This document shows positions 18,608-26,722 of a stretch of 64,000 nt of DNA, in pieces (position 1 is the first letter of the stretch; every line of letters begins with the position of its first letter). Origin of the DNA: CBDHHC01 sp965263345. GTDB taxonomy: Bacteria; Pseudomonadota; Alphaproteobacteria; Rhizobiales; CBDHHC01. Both the position numbers and the translations under genes were made by a program. The stretch spans positions 124,001-188,000 of the forward strand of contig CBDHHC010000016.1 in assembly GCA_965263345.1 (NCBI GenBank), written 5' to 3'. A model generated the notes under the pieces. It had not been told where the DNA came from. It saw only the letters and a list, made by a program, of their open reading frames with translations, and did no database searches.

Positions 18608-19372
18608 CTAATTCCGTCCGGCAATCACGCCACCATCGACATCCCAGATCGCTCCTGTAACCCAAGTAGCTTCATCAGACAACAGAAAATCGATAACTGA
18701 ACTAATATCTTTTGGTTGCCCAATACGCCCAATTGGATGAAATCCATCAAATCCAGTTAGAGTTTCTGAAATTTTATCTTCGTCTATAAAAGCTTTGTAG
18801 ATTGTCGTTAAAACAACCGCGGGAGATACGGCATTTACACGTATATTATGATCTGCCAACTCCATAGCCATGTGTTGTGTAAGTGCATGTAAACCTGCTT
18901 TCGCCATCGAGTAGGCTGAAGATGGCGTGGCTTTAATAGCTTGTTTGGCCCACATCGAACCAATATTTACTATTGCCCCTCCCCCATACGTTTTCATATT
19001 TTTAGCCGTTGCTTGGGAAATAAAGAAAAGTGCCTCATTCATATCCATGTAGACCCTATAGTCATCTAAACTATGCTCAAGAAAGGGTACTGGATTAAAA
19101 TATCCCGCAGCATTCACAAGGTATTTTATATGGCGTGTATCATTTATAATTTTGGATGCAAAATCAGAAACTGCATCACGATCATATAAATCTAGAACGA
19201 TAGTCTTAACGACAATACGGCTTTCTGATTCAATTTCGCTTTTTGCGGCATCCAGACCATCTTGATTACGAGCAACTAGAATGAGGTTAATACCTCGCCG
19301 AGCTAATCGTTTGGCTGTATCTAGCGCTATGCCTTTTGAGCCACCAATTAGTAATGCTGTTTCAGTCGTCAT
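18608..19372 (-). CDS. Short-chain dehydrogenase/reductase
   Basis: A 254-residue SDR oxidoreductase of classical length. The nucleotide-binding GGSKGIA lies near residue 8, NAAG near 87, and the catalytic Ser-Tyr-Lys set is seen in GSMWAK and SAYSMAKAG. The C-terminal WDVDGG is typical. The substrate cannot be told from sequence. It is divergent from a TetR gene across a 148-bp spacer with palindromic TATC/GATA repeats, so repression by that regulator is likely. It is part of the island 1 cargo. Confidence 0.92.
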   Translation of the reverse strand: MTTETALLIGGSKGIALDTAKRLARRGINLILVARNQDGLDAAKSEIESESRIVVKTIVLDLYDRDAVSDFASKIINDTRHIKYLVNAAGYFNPVPFLEHSLDDYRVYMDMNEALFFISQATAKNMKTYGGGAIVNIGSMWAKQAIKATPSSAYSMAKAGLHALTQHMAMELADHNIRVNAVSPAVVLTTIYKAFIDEDKISETLTGFDGFHPIGRIGQPKDISSVIDFLLSDEATWVTGAIWDVDGGVIAGRN

Positions 19373-19429
19373 TTTAGTATCCTTTTCTTCTAGAATTAAA
19401 CTGTTATTTACTACTAAGAAACAAATCTA

Positions 19430-19503
19430 TCGATAGATAGATAGATAGATACTACATATAATATTGATTATTCATTCGTCAAGAGCTATCTATCATTAGA
19501 TAG
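19430..19503. promoter_or_regulatory. Probable TetR operator region
   Basis: Between the divergent SDR and TetR genes lie CTATCGATAG (19429-19438 area) running into repeated GATA units, and an inverted repeat CTATCTA-TCAT-TAGATAG at 19486-19503. The latter ends 17 bp before the tetR start, a fitting place for autorepression. Confidence 0.6.
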
Positions 19504-19520
19504 AATAAAGGATTATAGGT

Positions 19521-20063
19521 ATGGAAAAAAAAGAAACAGAGATATTAGAAGCTGCAGAAAAAATGGTCCGTGAAGGCGGTTATAATGGTTTTAGCTTTCG
19601 GGAAATTGCCAAGGAAGTTGGCATAAAAAGTTCTTCAGTTCACTATTATTTTGCAACAAAAGAGGATTTAGGGGCTGCCGTAGTAAATTATTATACACAA
19701 AAGTTCATAAAATATTTGGGTGATCCTGAAGAATTAAGAGAAAAGGATAAAGATCCTATCGAAACATATGTGAAAACATTTAAGGAAGCTCTGATAAAGG
19801 ATCAACGTATGTGCCTATGCGGATTGCTGGGAGCAGAAATTAAAGGGTTACCTCCAAGAGTCGTGAAAGAGACACAGATATTTTTTGAGCGAAATATTGA
19901 ATGGCTTACTCAAGCTTACAGTATTGCAAACAATAGAAAAGAGGCAAGGAACAAAGCCATACAAACACTTGCCCTACTTGAAGGGGCCATGATTCTAAGC
20001 AATACATTAAATAATTTGAAAGAATTTGAAAGTGCAGCTAATTTGATATCTAAAATCACATAA
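19521..20063 (+). CDS. TetR-family regulator
   Basis: A 180-residue repressor-type protein. Residues 5-50 form the TetR helix-turn-helix (FSFREIAKEVGIKSSSVHYYF), and the C-terminal helical ligand domain keeps a CLCGLLGAE stretch seen in the YcdC/AcrR-like group. It probably binds the palindromic TATC repeats upstream and controls itself and the divergent SDR gene. The inducer is unknown. Two cysteines in CLCG could respond to electrophiles, but that is speculation. Confidence 0.9.
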   Translation: MEKKETEILEAAEKMVREGGYNGFSFREIAKEVGIKSSSVHYYFATKEDLGAAVVNYYTQKFIKYLGDPEELREKDKDPIETYVKTFKEALIKDQRMCLCGLLGAEIKGLPPRVVKETQIFFERNIEWLTQAYSIANNRKEARNKAIQTLALLEGAMILSNTLNNLKEFESAANLISKIT

Positions 20064-20105
20064 TTATTTAAATAGAGCATGTAATAAGAATATTCTTTTC
20101 TCAAA

Positions 20106-20122
20106 AGTCAGCTCTGGGTCAA
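20106..20122 (+). repeat. 17-bp direct repeat flanking cargo block (left)
   Basis: AGTCAGCTCTGGGTCAA here recurs with one change at 23360-23376. The two copies bracket the GFA-to-AHSA1 gene block, so they may be edges of a smaller unit that moved as a block. Confidence 0.5.
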
Positions 20123-20353
20123 CAGGACTCTATCGCGCCGCAAAATCTGATTTCCGCAGCACCTTCTATAGCTGTCGCATTTCGAAATTTTGCCATAAAG
20201 GGCGGCCATACCCTTCAAAACAAACGTATGATATAATTAGTGAAACTAGTGCTTAGTGTCAACTTAGGACAAAGATACTAACTTTCCTTTTGATAGAACA
20301 CTCAACCAATCATAGAATTTCACGAAGTACGTAATCAAAAAGGGAGTCTATCT

Positions 20354-20752
20354 ATGCTAGAAGGCACATGTCACTGTGGTAAGATCAAATGGATTGTCAC
20401 CGCAGATATTAAGTCTGTAACAGCCTGCAATTGCACAATTTGCAGTCGTTACGGAGCACTTTGGGGCTATGGCTATATAGACCACGATATTAACGTGACA
20501 GGAAGTTCGAGTCTTTATCGACGACAAGATGGTAGTTCAACAGATTTTCATTTCTGTTCCTACTGTGGTTGTCTAACTCACTATATATCAAGCAAACCAG
20601 GAGATGATGGGAAGCAGTGGACTGCTGTGAATCTTCGTATGTGTACTGATCTGAGGCTAATTGAAAATTTGCCGATAGATCACTTTGATGGAAGCGTTTC
20701 TTGGAAAGACCTTCCATGCGATGGTCGGACAGTTAAGGACATGTGGTTTTAA
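20354..20752 (+). CDS. GFA-family zinc protein
   Basis: A 132-residue protein of the glutathione-dependent formaldehyde-activating (GFA/CENP-V) fold. Zinc-binding cysteines appear as CHCGK near the start, CNCTIC near residue 26, and CSYCGC in the middle. Family members are carbon-sulphur lyase-like proteins; most lack a proven substrate. It stands alone upstream of the ArsR gene and belongs to the cargo of island 1. A start with AGGGAG upstream supports the ATG. Confidence 0.9.
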   Translation: MLEGTCHCGKIKWIVTADIKSVTACNCTICSRYGALWGYGYIDHDINVTGSSSLYRRQDGSSTDFHFCSYCGCLTHYISSKPGDDGKQWTAVNLRMCTDLRLIENLPIDHFDGSVSWKDLPCDGRTVKDMWF

Positions 20753-20929
20753 AAAGATATAACATCCTCCTAAACAGGCAATGCTATTTGACGTCAACCA
20801 TTTGGGTGGGGGAGCACTTGTGTTGCCGAAACAAAATCGCTATTGCTCTCCCACTAAACTCCGAAAAAGTATTTCATAACACTTAACTTAAGAATTGACT
20901 TAATTAAGTGATCACCTCATAATAAGGAT

Positions 20930-21253
20930 ATGGATAGATTTGCTGCTCTCGCTGAACCCAATCGTCGCCGCATCCTTGAATTGATTGCGGCTAATGGTGA
21001 AATGGCTTCAACAGATATTAGTATTGAGTTTGACATCAGCGCGCCGGCTGTCTCACAGCATTTAAAAGTGTTGCGTGAAGCCAAGCTCGTGCAAATGGAA
21101 AAGCGGGCACAGCAACGGATTTATCGCATTAATCCGGAGGGAGTAGACGAAATGTGGGAATGGCTTAATAATATGCGCCAATACTGGAATGAACATTTTG
21201 ATGCTCTGGACAAACTTTTACAAGAAGGAAAGTGTTCTAAAAATGAAAAATAA
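20930..21253 (+). CDS. ArsR-type HTH regulator
   Basis: A 107-residue winged-helix regulator with ALAEPNRRRILELI and the recognition helix SAPAVSQHLKVLREAKLV. It lacks the CxC metal site of true arsenic sensors. This non-metal subgroup commonly sits next to AHSA1/SRPBCC genes, and one is present at the end of this gene run (22687). It overlaps the next gene by 11 bp, so the genes are translationally coupled. Confidence 0.92.
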   Translation: MDRFAALAEPNRRRILELIAANGEMASTDISIEFDISAPAVSQHLKVLREAKLVQMEKRAQQRIYRINPEGVDEMWEWLNNMRQYWNEHFDALDKLLQEGKCSKNEK

Positions 21254-21671
21254 TGAGCAATCTGTCAAAGAAGTGCGTGAAGCTATGGATGCATGGGCTG
21301 CGGCACTCCATAAAAAAGACTTAGACGAGATGCACAAGGATTACGCTGAAGAAGGCTATCGTTTGTTTGATGTCCAAGAGACGGTTAATGATGTTGACAG
21401 TGCAAAGCGGCTTTGGCAGCACTGTTTTCCTTACTTCGACAAACCGAAAATTGAATATAAAGATCTCGTTATTGAGGCTACGGACGATATGGCGGTTGTC
21501 CATTTTAGAAATCAAATAACCGGGACTGTTGAGCCCATGTCGGAAGAGATGCAAAAAATGTGGCTTCGTGGCACAGTGGTGTATCGTAAAATAGATGGCG
21601 TATGGAAATGTATTCACGAGCATATTTCATTCCCGGTGAATTGTGAAACAATGAAGGTTGCACAAGCGTAA
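21243..21671 (+). CDS. SnoaL/DUF4440-like protein
   Basis: A 142-residue cone-shaped NTF2-like fold protein (VREAMDAWAAALHKKDLDEM, VHFRNQITG, WLRGTVVYRKIDGVWKCIHEH split over the length). Family members are small binding or isomerase proteins, often stress-related; the substrate is unknown. The start at 21243 overlaps the arsR stop and has GAAGGAAAG upstream. The last residues match the end of a complete domain. Confidence 0.82.
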   Translation: MKNNEQSVKEVREAMDAWAAALHKKDLDEMHKDYAEEGYRLFDVQETVNDVDSAKRLWQHCFPYFDKPKIEYKDLVIEATDDMAVVHFRNQITGTVEPMSEEMQKMWLRGTVVYRKIDGVWKCIHEHISFPVNCETMKVAQA

Positions 21672-21682
21672 TAAAGAAGAAC

Positions 21683-21802
21683 ATGCAAAAAATCTCTCCC
21701 TTTTTATGGTTTAATGATGAAGCGGAAGTTCAACAGGCAATGATGGAAATGAACAAACTAGATTTAGAGAAATTGAACTTTGCATTTGAAATAGCATTGT
21801 AG
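21683..21802 (+). pseudogene. Internally deleted PhnB/VOC gene remnant
   Basis: A 39-residue frame. The first 14 residues (MQKISPFLWFNDEA) match the start of PhnB-like VOC proteins, and the following residues (QQAMMEMNKLDLEKL) match their extreme C-terminus. The middle of about 110 residues is missing in frame, so this is the scar of an internal deletion. It sits in the same transcript order as the surrounding cargo genes. Confidence 0.65.
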
Positions 21803-21816
21803 AAAGAGATTGTAGA

Positions 21817-22170
21817 ATGACTTATGTAAGCGGATTTGTTGCTGCTGTGCCAACAGCCAATAAAGAAAAGTTTCTGGAACATGCTAAAATCGCAGCAGAG
21901 GTTCTGAAGGAAGCAGGTGCATTGCAAGTTGTGGAGTCTTGGGGTGTTGATGTGCCAGATGGGGAAGTGACATCCTTTCCAATAGCCGTGCAAAAAGAAG
22001 ATGATGAGGTTGTTCTGTTTGGATGGATAATGTGGCCGGATAAATCGACACACGATACCGGCATGCAAAAAATGATGGAAGATCCACGGATGCAAGAAGA
22101 TGTAAATCCGATGCCTTTTGATGGAAAACGGATGATTTTCGGTGGCTTTGAAGTCATTTTGGAGAAATAA
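21817..22170 (+). CDS. DUF1428 family protein
   Basis: A 117-residue protein that matches the DUF1428 pattern: YVSGFVAAVPTANKEKFLEHA at the start, WGVDVPDGEVTSFPIAVQ in the middle and DGKRMIFGGFEVIL at the end. The fold is a ferredoxin-like alpha/beta barrel dimer, and the biochemical role is unknown. It often travels with AHSA1 and VOC genes, as it does here. Confidence 0.9.
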   Translation: MTYVSGFVAAVPTANKEKFLEHAKIAAEVLKEAGALQVVESWGVDVPDGEVTSFPIAVQKEDDEVVLFGWIMWPDKSTHDTGMQKMMEDPRMQEDVNPMPFDGKRMIFGGFEVILEK

Positions 22171-22271
22171 ATGTCTCAAAAAGACATTGCACGAGGAGTG
22201 ATCCTTGGCCTACCTGAAGCGTCCTTGTTGTTGGGCTGGTTCTCCCCACAGAGAAAAGTAAGGGAATTTTT

Positions 22272-22673
22272 ATGGTATCAAACATTATTCCAACTATGCG
22301 CTATCATGATGCACCAAAAATGATCGCGTGGCTGTGCGATACTTTTGGTTTTACCAAACATCGTGTGGTTGAAGACGATAAGGGCGGTATTGCACACGCA
22401 CAACTTACCTTGGGAGACGGTATGATTATGCTGGGTAGTGTAAGAGAGGATGAGTTTGGAGCCTTGCAGGCTACACCACAAAAACTGGCTGGTACCACAC
22501 AAAGCCCTTATATCATTGTCAGTGATGTTGATGCTGTATTTGAAAAAGCACATAAAGCTGGTGCAGAAATTACTATGAAACCAAAAGACGATGATTATGG
22601 AGGACGGCTTTTCTCTTGCCGTGACCCAGAAGGGCATCTTTGGAATTTTGGTAGTTATGATCCGTGGCAATAG
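22272..22673 (+). CDS. VOC/glyoxalase-like protein (PhnB type)
   Basis: A 133-residue vicinal-oxygen-chelate protein. It shows MRYHDAPKMIAWLCDTFGF, the middle metal-loop HAQLTLGDGMIMLG and the C-terminal FSCRDPEGHLWNFGSYDP. Members bind a metal and act as lyases, dioxygenases or resistance proteins; the exact reaction is not predictable. AAGGGAA precedes the ATG. The 100 bp before it hold a short open frame (22171-22320) with no recognisable content. Confidence 0.9.
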   Translation: MVSNIIPTMRYHDAPKMIAWLCDTFGFTKHRVVEDDKGGIAHAQLTLGDGMIMLGSVREDEFGALQATPQKLAGTTQSPYIIVSDVDAVFEKAHKAGAEITMKPKDDDYGGRLFSCRDPEGHLWNFGSYDPWQ

Positions 22674-22686
22674 GGTGCAATAGAAA

Positions 22687-23145
22687 ATGTCTCATCCGAT
22701 GGAAGAAACCGAATTCACCCTTGTTATTGAGCGCGTTTTTGATGCACCGCGTGAACAGGTATGGAAGGCTTGGACGGATCATGATCTGAGAATGCAATGG
22801 TTATCACCAAAAGGGTTTCATATGAACGAAGATGATGGTGATATTCAAACCGGCGAGTCTTACAAAGCTTGCATGATCAGTCCTGAAGGCCATGAAAGCC
22901 GTTACGCCGGAGAATACTGCGAAATAAAAGAGCCCGAAAAGCTTGTGTTTACCCACACATGGCAGAATGATACTTGTGGTATTCCAGGCATAGAGACAAT
23001 TTGCACTGTTCTTTTAGAAGAGACAGATAACGGCAAAACGAAAATGACCTTTACACAATCGGGTATAAGCTCCGCAGCGTCTCGTGATAGCCAAAATAGT
23101 GGTTGGAGTGAATGTTTTGATAAATTACACAACTTTCAATTTTAA
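22687..23145 (+). CDS. AHSA1/SRPBCC domain protein
   Basis: A 152-residue START-like protein. It opens with the diagnostic FTLVIERVFDAPREQVWKAW and ends with RDSQNSGWSECFDKL. These cavity proteins bind hydrophobic ligands; in this gene setting they are usually under an ArsR-type repressor such as the one at 20930. It lies 13 bp after the VOC gene and closes the cargo operon. Confidence 0.92.
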   Translation: MSHPMEETEFTLVIERVFDAPREQVWKAWTDHDLRMQWLSPKGFHMNEDDGDIQTGESYKACMISPEGHESRYAGEYCEIKEPEKLVFTHTWQNDTCGIPGIETICTVLLEETDNGKTKMTFTQSGISSAASRDSQNSGWSECFDKLHNFQF

Positions 23146-23359
23146 CATAGGATGTAGTTAGGATCTAGTGTTGTCTGGCAGCACACCTCACATAACAAAT
23201 GTCTGCCTGATCATCAAGCATCAGATTAATTGGCACTGCCCTACAAGCACTACTAGCACATCTATATCACAGGCCTCTCAGGAGAAAAGCTTGGTTAATC
23301 AACTTGGTGGTGAATACTAGAAAAGAGAAACAATAATCAGAAACTTATCTATATTGTTA

Positions 23360-23376
23360 AGTCCGCTCTGGGTCAA
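23360..23376 (+). repeat. 17-bp direct repeat flanking cargo block (right)
   Basis: AGTCCGCTCTGGGTCAA matches 20106-20122 in 16 of 17 positions and closes the block of GFA-to-AHSA1 genes. Confidence 0.5.
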
Positions 23377-23481
23377 AAACAGTTATCGACAATATTTCAG
23401 CTTTTACTAGAAAAGCTGACCTAATTTGGAAGTTTTTCTCGAAAATAAATAGACTACAAATGTATTATTATACAATCTATT

Positions 23482-23890
23482 AGCCTTTCCTCTGGAGCCG
23501 CCATTGTTCGCGCGGCTTCCCAGTTTAAGGCGAACGATGCGGGGGAGGAGGAAAGGCGAACTTTCCTTTGGTGAGTCTAAGTTTGCAACGCGTATTCACT
23601 ATGTGTAGACGACCAGCTAGAGCTGGTCGCTTGGCTCAGGGATTTGGGCCTATGGCGGAAACCGTTTGCGGGTTCCGTAAGCTTAGAGGCGATAAGCCTC
23701 TTAGCGAGGTCAAGCCCGGCCAGGGCACCAGCCCTGGAGAGCCCAATAAAACAGGATAACAGAAAGAAACATAATATCATTGAGTGGCACAGGTAGACCC
23801 TTTGGCCAGAGTGGCAGAACTTGAAACCTGGCTTGCTGGCAGGAGTTGTGGCAGGGGTGGCAGAAGTTTTTTTTAACCCTGCCACATGAA
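23482..23890 (+). repeat. Repeat B, copy 1: hairpin-rich element
   Basis: The segment is similar throughout to 33645-34030. It opens with a 10-bp stem (GCCTTTCCTC with GAGGAAAGGC) enclosing a second long stem (CCATTGTTCGC with GCGAACGATG). These are followed by the perfect hairpins GACCAGCT-AG-AGCTGGTC and CCAGGG-CACCAG-CCCTGG, and a near-perfect GCTTAGAGGC/GCCTCTTAGC. A 3' part carries repeated TGGCAG boxes and a closing GTGGCAG/CTGCCAC pair around a T-run. It is higher in GC than its surroundings. I do not recognise it as any known RNA or mobile element. Confidence 0.75.
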
Positions 23891-24331
23891 AAGTCCTGTG
23901 CTAACTCCTGTACAGATTAAAAAAACGCGCACATCTTCTCTTTCACTATTTTTGAGTTTTTATCCCAAACTCCTCTCCTACAACAAATTTACTCCAATAA
24001 ATGCATATACCATTTTAAATGGTTACTGATTTTAACTGACTAGTCACATGATAAAACAGAACATAAAAGCATGTGGTCAAAATGGCATGGGACAAATATC
24101 TTAGCCATTATTTAAAGAAAAACCTGCCCATCAAATCCTACCACATGAATGATCCAAAAAACATCAGGAAATAGCTTATCGTTCCTACGCAATCAAATAT
24201 TCCTGCACCTTGTCTGTTCTTTTACCCTTGATTTCGTTTGCGTTGTCTTGATCGCATTGTCTTTGTTTCTCTTTGCCGTTTATTTTTTTATGCCTTTTAT
24301 TGATATTTCATAAAAACCTTTGAAGCTTCGA

Positions 24332-24388
24332 ACACACCCTGACCACCTTCTATAAAATCCACGATGTTAGGAGGTGGTCAGGGTGTGT
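24332..24388. repeat. Perfect 17-bp inverted repeat
   Basis: Positions 24332-24348 pair perfectly with 24372-24388 across a 23-base loop. A terminator is possible but there is no adjacent gene and no T-run, so it may be a protein site or cruciform of the island. Confidence 0.65.
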
Positions 24389-24430
24389 GGAAACGCTTAA
24401 TGCTTTGAAAAACTTGTAGTCTTTTTCCTC

Positions 24431-24470
24431 AAACTCCTGTTTTAGAAAACAGGACCTAAAACAGGAGTTT
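24431..24470. repeat. Perfect 15-bp inverted repeat with nested arm
   Basis: Positions 24431-24445 pair with 24456-24470. The core CCTGTTTT also pairs with AAAACAGG inside the loop, so two alternative hairpins are possible. This switch-like arrangement lies 185 bp from attR. Confidence 0.6.
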
Positions 24471-24654
24471 TCAATATTTTTTCCACAGAAAGAAATGGTT
24501 TTTACGCATACAATTCTGTATTTATGACAGAAAATAATAAAACTCTTTTCAGCAAATAGATTCGTCAAATCACAATCTAAGTTATTGATATTTCATACCG
24601 TGATTTTTACAATTTTGACGACTAAACAACTGATAATAAACACAAAATACAAGC

Positions 24655-24700
24655 CTGGGGGACCAGGGGTCGGAGGTTCAAATCCTCTCGCTCCGACCAT
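24655..24700 (+). repeat. attR: 46-bp copy of tRNA-Pro 3' half
   Basis: Exact copy of 16366-16411 without the 5' half of the tRNA. It marks the right end of island 1 and, at the same time, the left end of the older element behind it. It is not a functional tRNA. Confidence 0.92.
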
Positions 24701-24731
24701 TAAATTATAATATAAATCAAATACATGAACG

Positions 24732-25243
24732 CTATTTATTCTTAGAGGGATTTAATAACACTTTCTGTAAATCTTCCTCATTTATAGCCCCATTCTGCAA
24801 CAAGTCAGCAACATTTTGCAACAATAACACCGTACTTTTCTGTTCAAACTTGTGCGAGCGTGATATCCGCGCCAAAGCATCTCTCAAATCATGTGTCTTA
24901 AGCTTAGTATATCTCCTATTACTTTCCCGATCTTTGTGTCCTAAAGTCTGCCTTATTTTACTTTCAGACAGATCTGCACGAGCCATGAGGCTTCCTACAG
25001 TATGTCGGATAGCGTGTCCGCCTCTAGTTCGTTTGCCTTCATCAACAATCCCTACTGCTTCTTTCGCTATTTTGAAGCGCCTACTAACGTAATATCGGGA
25101 AACAGGGAAAGGCTGTTTCTGAGTTCTATTGTTGGTACGCTCTTTGAGTATTTTGAGACGAATATCAAACAGAGGTAAAACCCTGTAAGATTTTCTTTTT
25201 GTACCGCTTCGATCAATTTTAAGAAAAGTTACCTTTAGGTAGT
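24732..25243 (-). pseudogene. C-terminal fragment of a second tyrosine integrase
   Basis: The open frame from about 25243 to the stop at 24732 encodes only the catalytic half of a phage-type integrase: HAIRHT (His-x-x-Arg), LGHKD (His) and NRRYTK (the nucleophile Tyr). The N-terminal domain and first catalytic Arg are missing, and the frame ends about 20 bp before repeat A copy 2. It reads toward the attR, the same arrangement as the intact integrase at attL, but its sequence is distinct. It is the remnant of the integrase of an earlier, neighbouring element. Confidence 0.82.
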
Positions 25244-25263
25244 TTCGGAGACAACTTTATATA

Positions 25264-25393
25264 TTTTCCGCAGAAAAAATTTTAAATTTCCGTAATGCCC
25301 AGGCAGAAAACCTAAGTTGTTATTTGCTTTTCGATGGGAGTAATTATTTTAAAAATAACCATTTCTTTTATATAGTTAAGGACGGGTAAGTGC
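25264..25393 (+). repeat. Repeat A, copy 2 (130 bp)
   Basis: Ungapped match of about 90% to 18294-18423, same orientation, again between an integrase and the cargo. It defines the left boundary of the cargo of the second element. Confidence 0.85.
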
Positions 25394-25432
25394 TATTAGC
25401 TGTCAAATGTGGTCTAATCTCAACTAATGCAC

Positions 25433-26722
25433 CTAAACAATTTTACGAATTTCTCCATTACAGTCGAATTGGCACTCCTGTTTCACATCAGTTGGCAGAA
25501 TATTGTTCTCAAAGAGAAGCTCGACAGCATGTAAACGACAATGTGCACAGGGTGTATTATCGTAAACCCATAGAAGGCATTTTAGCATCGTACGGTCTGG
25601 ATTCTTCTCGAAGACCTTTAATATATAATAGCTTAATGAAAAAGCTTTTTCAGTGTCCTCACTCTCAAATAACGCTCTCTCAATGTGTGTGGCATCTCCA
25701 TTTTTATAGTTGTTTATAAACAGCATAATTATTTCTAATGGAAACTCCTTAGTTGAGTTTATTATTTTAATGGCAAAATCACGGACTTTTTTATACGAGC
25801 TATGTGATAACGCAGTAATAGCAGCAGAACAAATATCTTTTTTTTTCGAGCAGCATAACTCAAACAACTTGTCCTCAAGCACAGGTAATTCTCTTCGTCT
25901 AAATATCCATAAATAACGCTCCAGTTGTGCAGGACGTTCTTCATTTAACATTTTTTTGTATAGAATTTTGATTTCTTCATTAGAAGCGATTTTTCCAAAA
26001 CGAAGAAATCGAGATTTATGTTTATGGACGCCCTCAATATCCCTTTGAATAACATGAAATGGAATTTCTTTACGTGTTCGTTCGCTTATTTTTTCAGGAC
26101 TGTTTTTCGATGCGTTACAGTTATCATATATTTCTGTGGAGTTTTTGAGATAAGCTACAATTGCCTCATCTTCGTTTGATCTCTCTTTGAGGTAAATATC
26201 AGTTTTTTCCTTGCCGAAAAGCTCACATGCATACTGGTATGTCATGCCATCCCAATATTCGGGATCGTCAAGCATGCGTCGCCCAAGTATGCGCGCTACA
26301 TGCAACAATCCATGAAGCCCATCCAATTCAATAATATGATCGCCACCAAGATACGCTTCATTAAATTCTTGTTTATCAAAACAATCATAAATAGCTTTTC
26401 TTGCCTGTTTATTACCTTGCTTAGCTATGATGAAACACAGATCATAAAGCTGTGATATGTTCCAATCATCTTTTGTTTTCCCAAGTTCTTGAATAATTTT
26501 ATTGGTGTAATAGTTTGGCTCAGAGCATAAATTTATAACAGACATCAACCACTCTGCGCGTGATCCTTCACATTGTGGATCGTAACAAGGGTTTTCCAAG
26601 CAATAACTCAGAATAACACCTTGCAAACCATCATCACCATGTTCTTTAACATGCAAATACGCTCGCCCTAACCCAAGGCGAAAGGATTTTTCAAACTTGT
26701 CTTTATTCAACTTCTTCCTCAA
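25433..26722 (-). CDS. HEAT-repeat-like protein of unknown function
   Basis: A 429-residue soluble protein that I do not recognise. The C-terminal half (about 230-420) is built of helix pairs resembling HEAT repeats (KKDICSAAITALSHSSYKKV, CLLWVYDNTPCAHCRLHAVE). Residues 1-220 are helical and contain a HGLLHVARILGRR segment near 145. There is no enzyme motif or signal peptide. It is the first cargo gene after repeat A in the second element. Isolated HEAT-type proteins of this size on islands are sometimes defence or regulatory factors, but nothing here proves that. Confidence 0.72.
   Translation of the reverse strand: MRKKLNKDKFEKSFRLGLGRAYLHVKEHGDDGLQGVILSYCLENPCYDPQCEGSRAEWLMSVINLCSEPNYYTNKIIQELGKTKDDWNISQLYDLCFIIAKQGNKQARKAIYDCFDKQEFNEAYLGGDHIIELDGLHGLLHVARILGRRMLDDPEYWDGMTYQYACELFGKEKTDIYLKERSNEDEAIVAYLKNSTEIYDNCNASKNSPEKISERTRKEIPFHVIQRDIEGVHKHKSRFLRFGKIASNEEIKILYKKMLNEERPAQLERYLWIFRRRELPVLEDKLFELCCSKKKDICSAAITALSHSSYKKVRDFAIKIINSTKEFPLEIIMLFINNYKNGDATHIERALFESEDTEKAFSLSYYILKVFEKNPDRTMLKCLLWVYDNTPCAHCRLHAVELLFENNILPTDVKQECQFDCNGEIRKIV

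Larger units (their letters stand above)
23146..24654. other. 1.5-kb non-coding right arm of island 1
   Basis: No supportable gene is found here. The stretch holds repeat B copy 1 (23482-23890), two long perfect inverted repeats (24332-24388 and 24431-24470) and several TGGCAG boxes around 23783-23870. The density of structure beside the attachment site suggests a regulatory, replication or transfer function, or an unrecognised RNA. Confidence 0.5.

Noticed and set aside
23568..23885. Two short frames on opposite strands inside repeat B
   Set aside because: They are not kept intact in the second copy of the repeat; the conserved property is hairpin structure, not coding.
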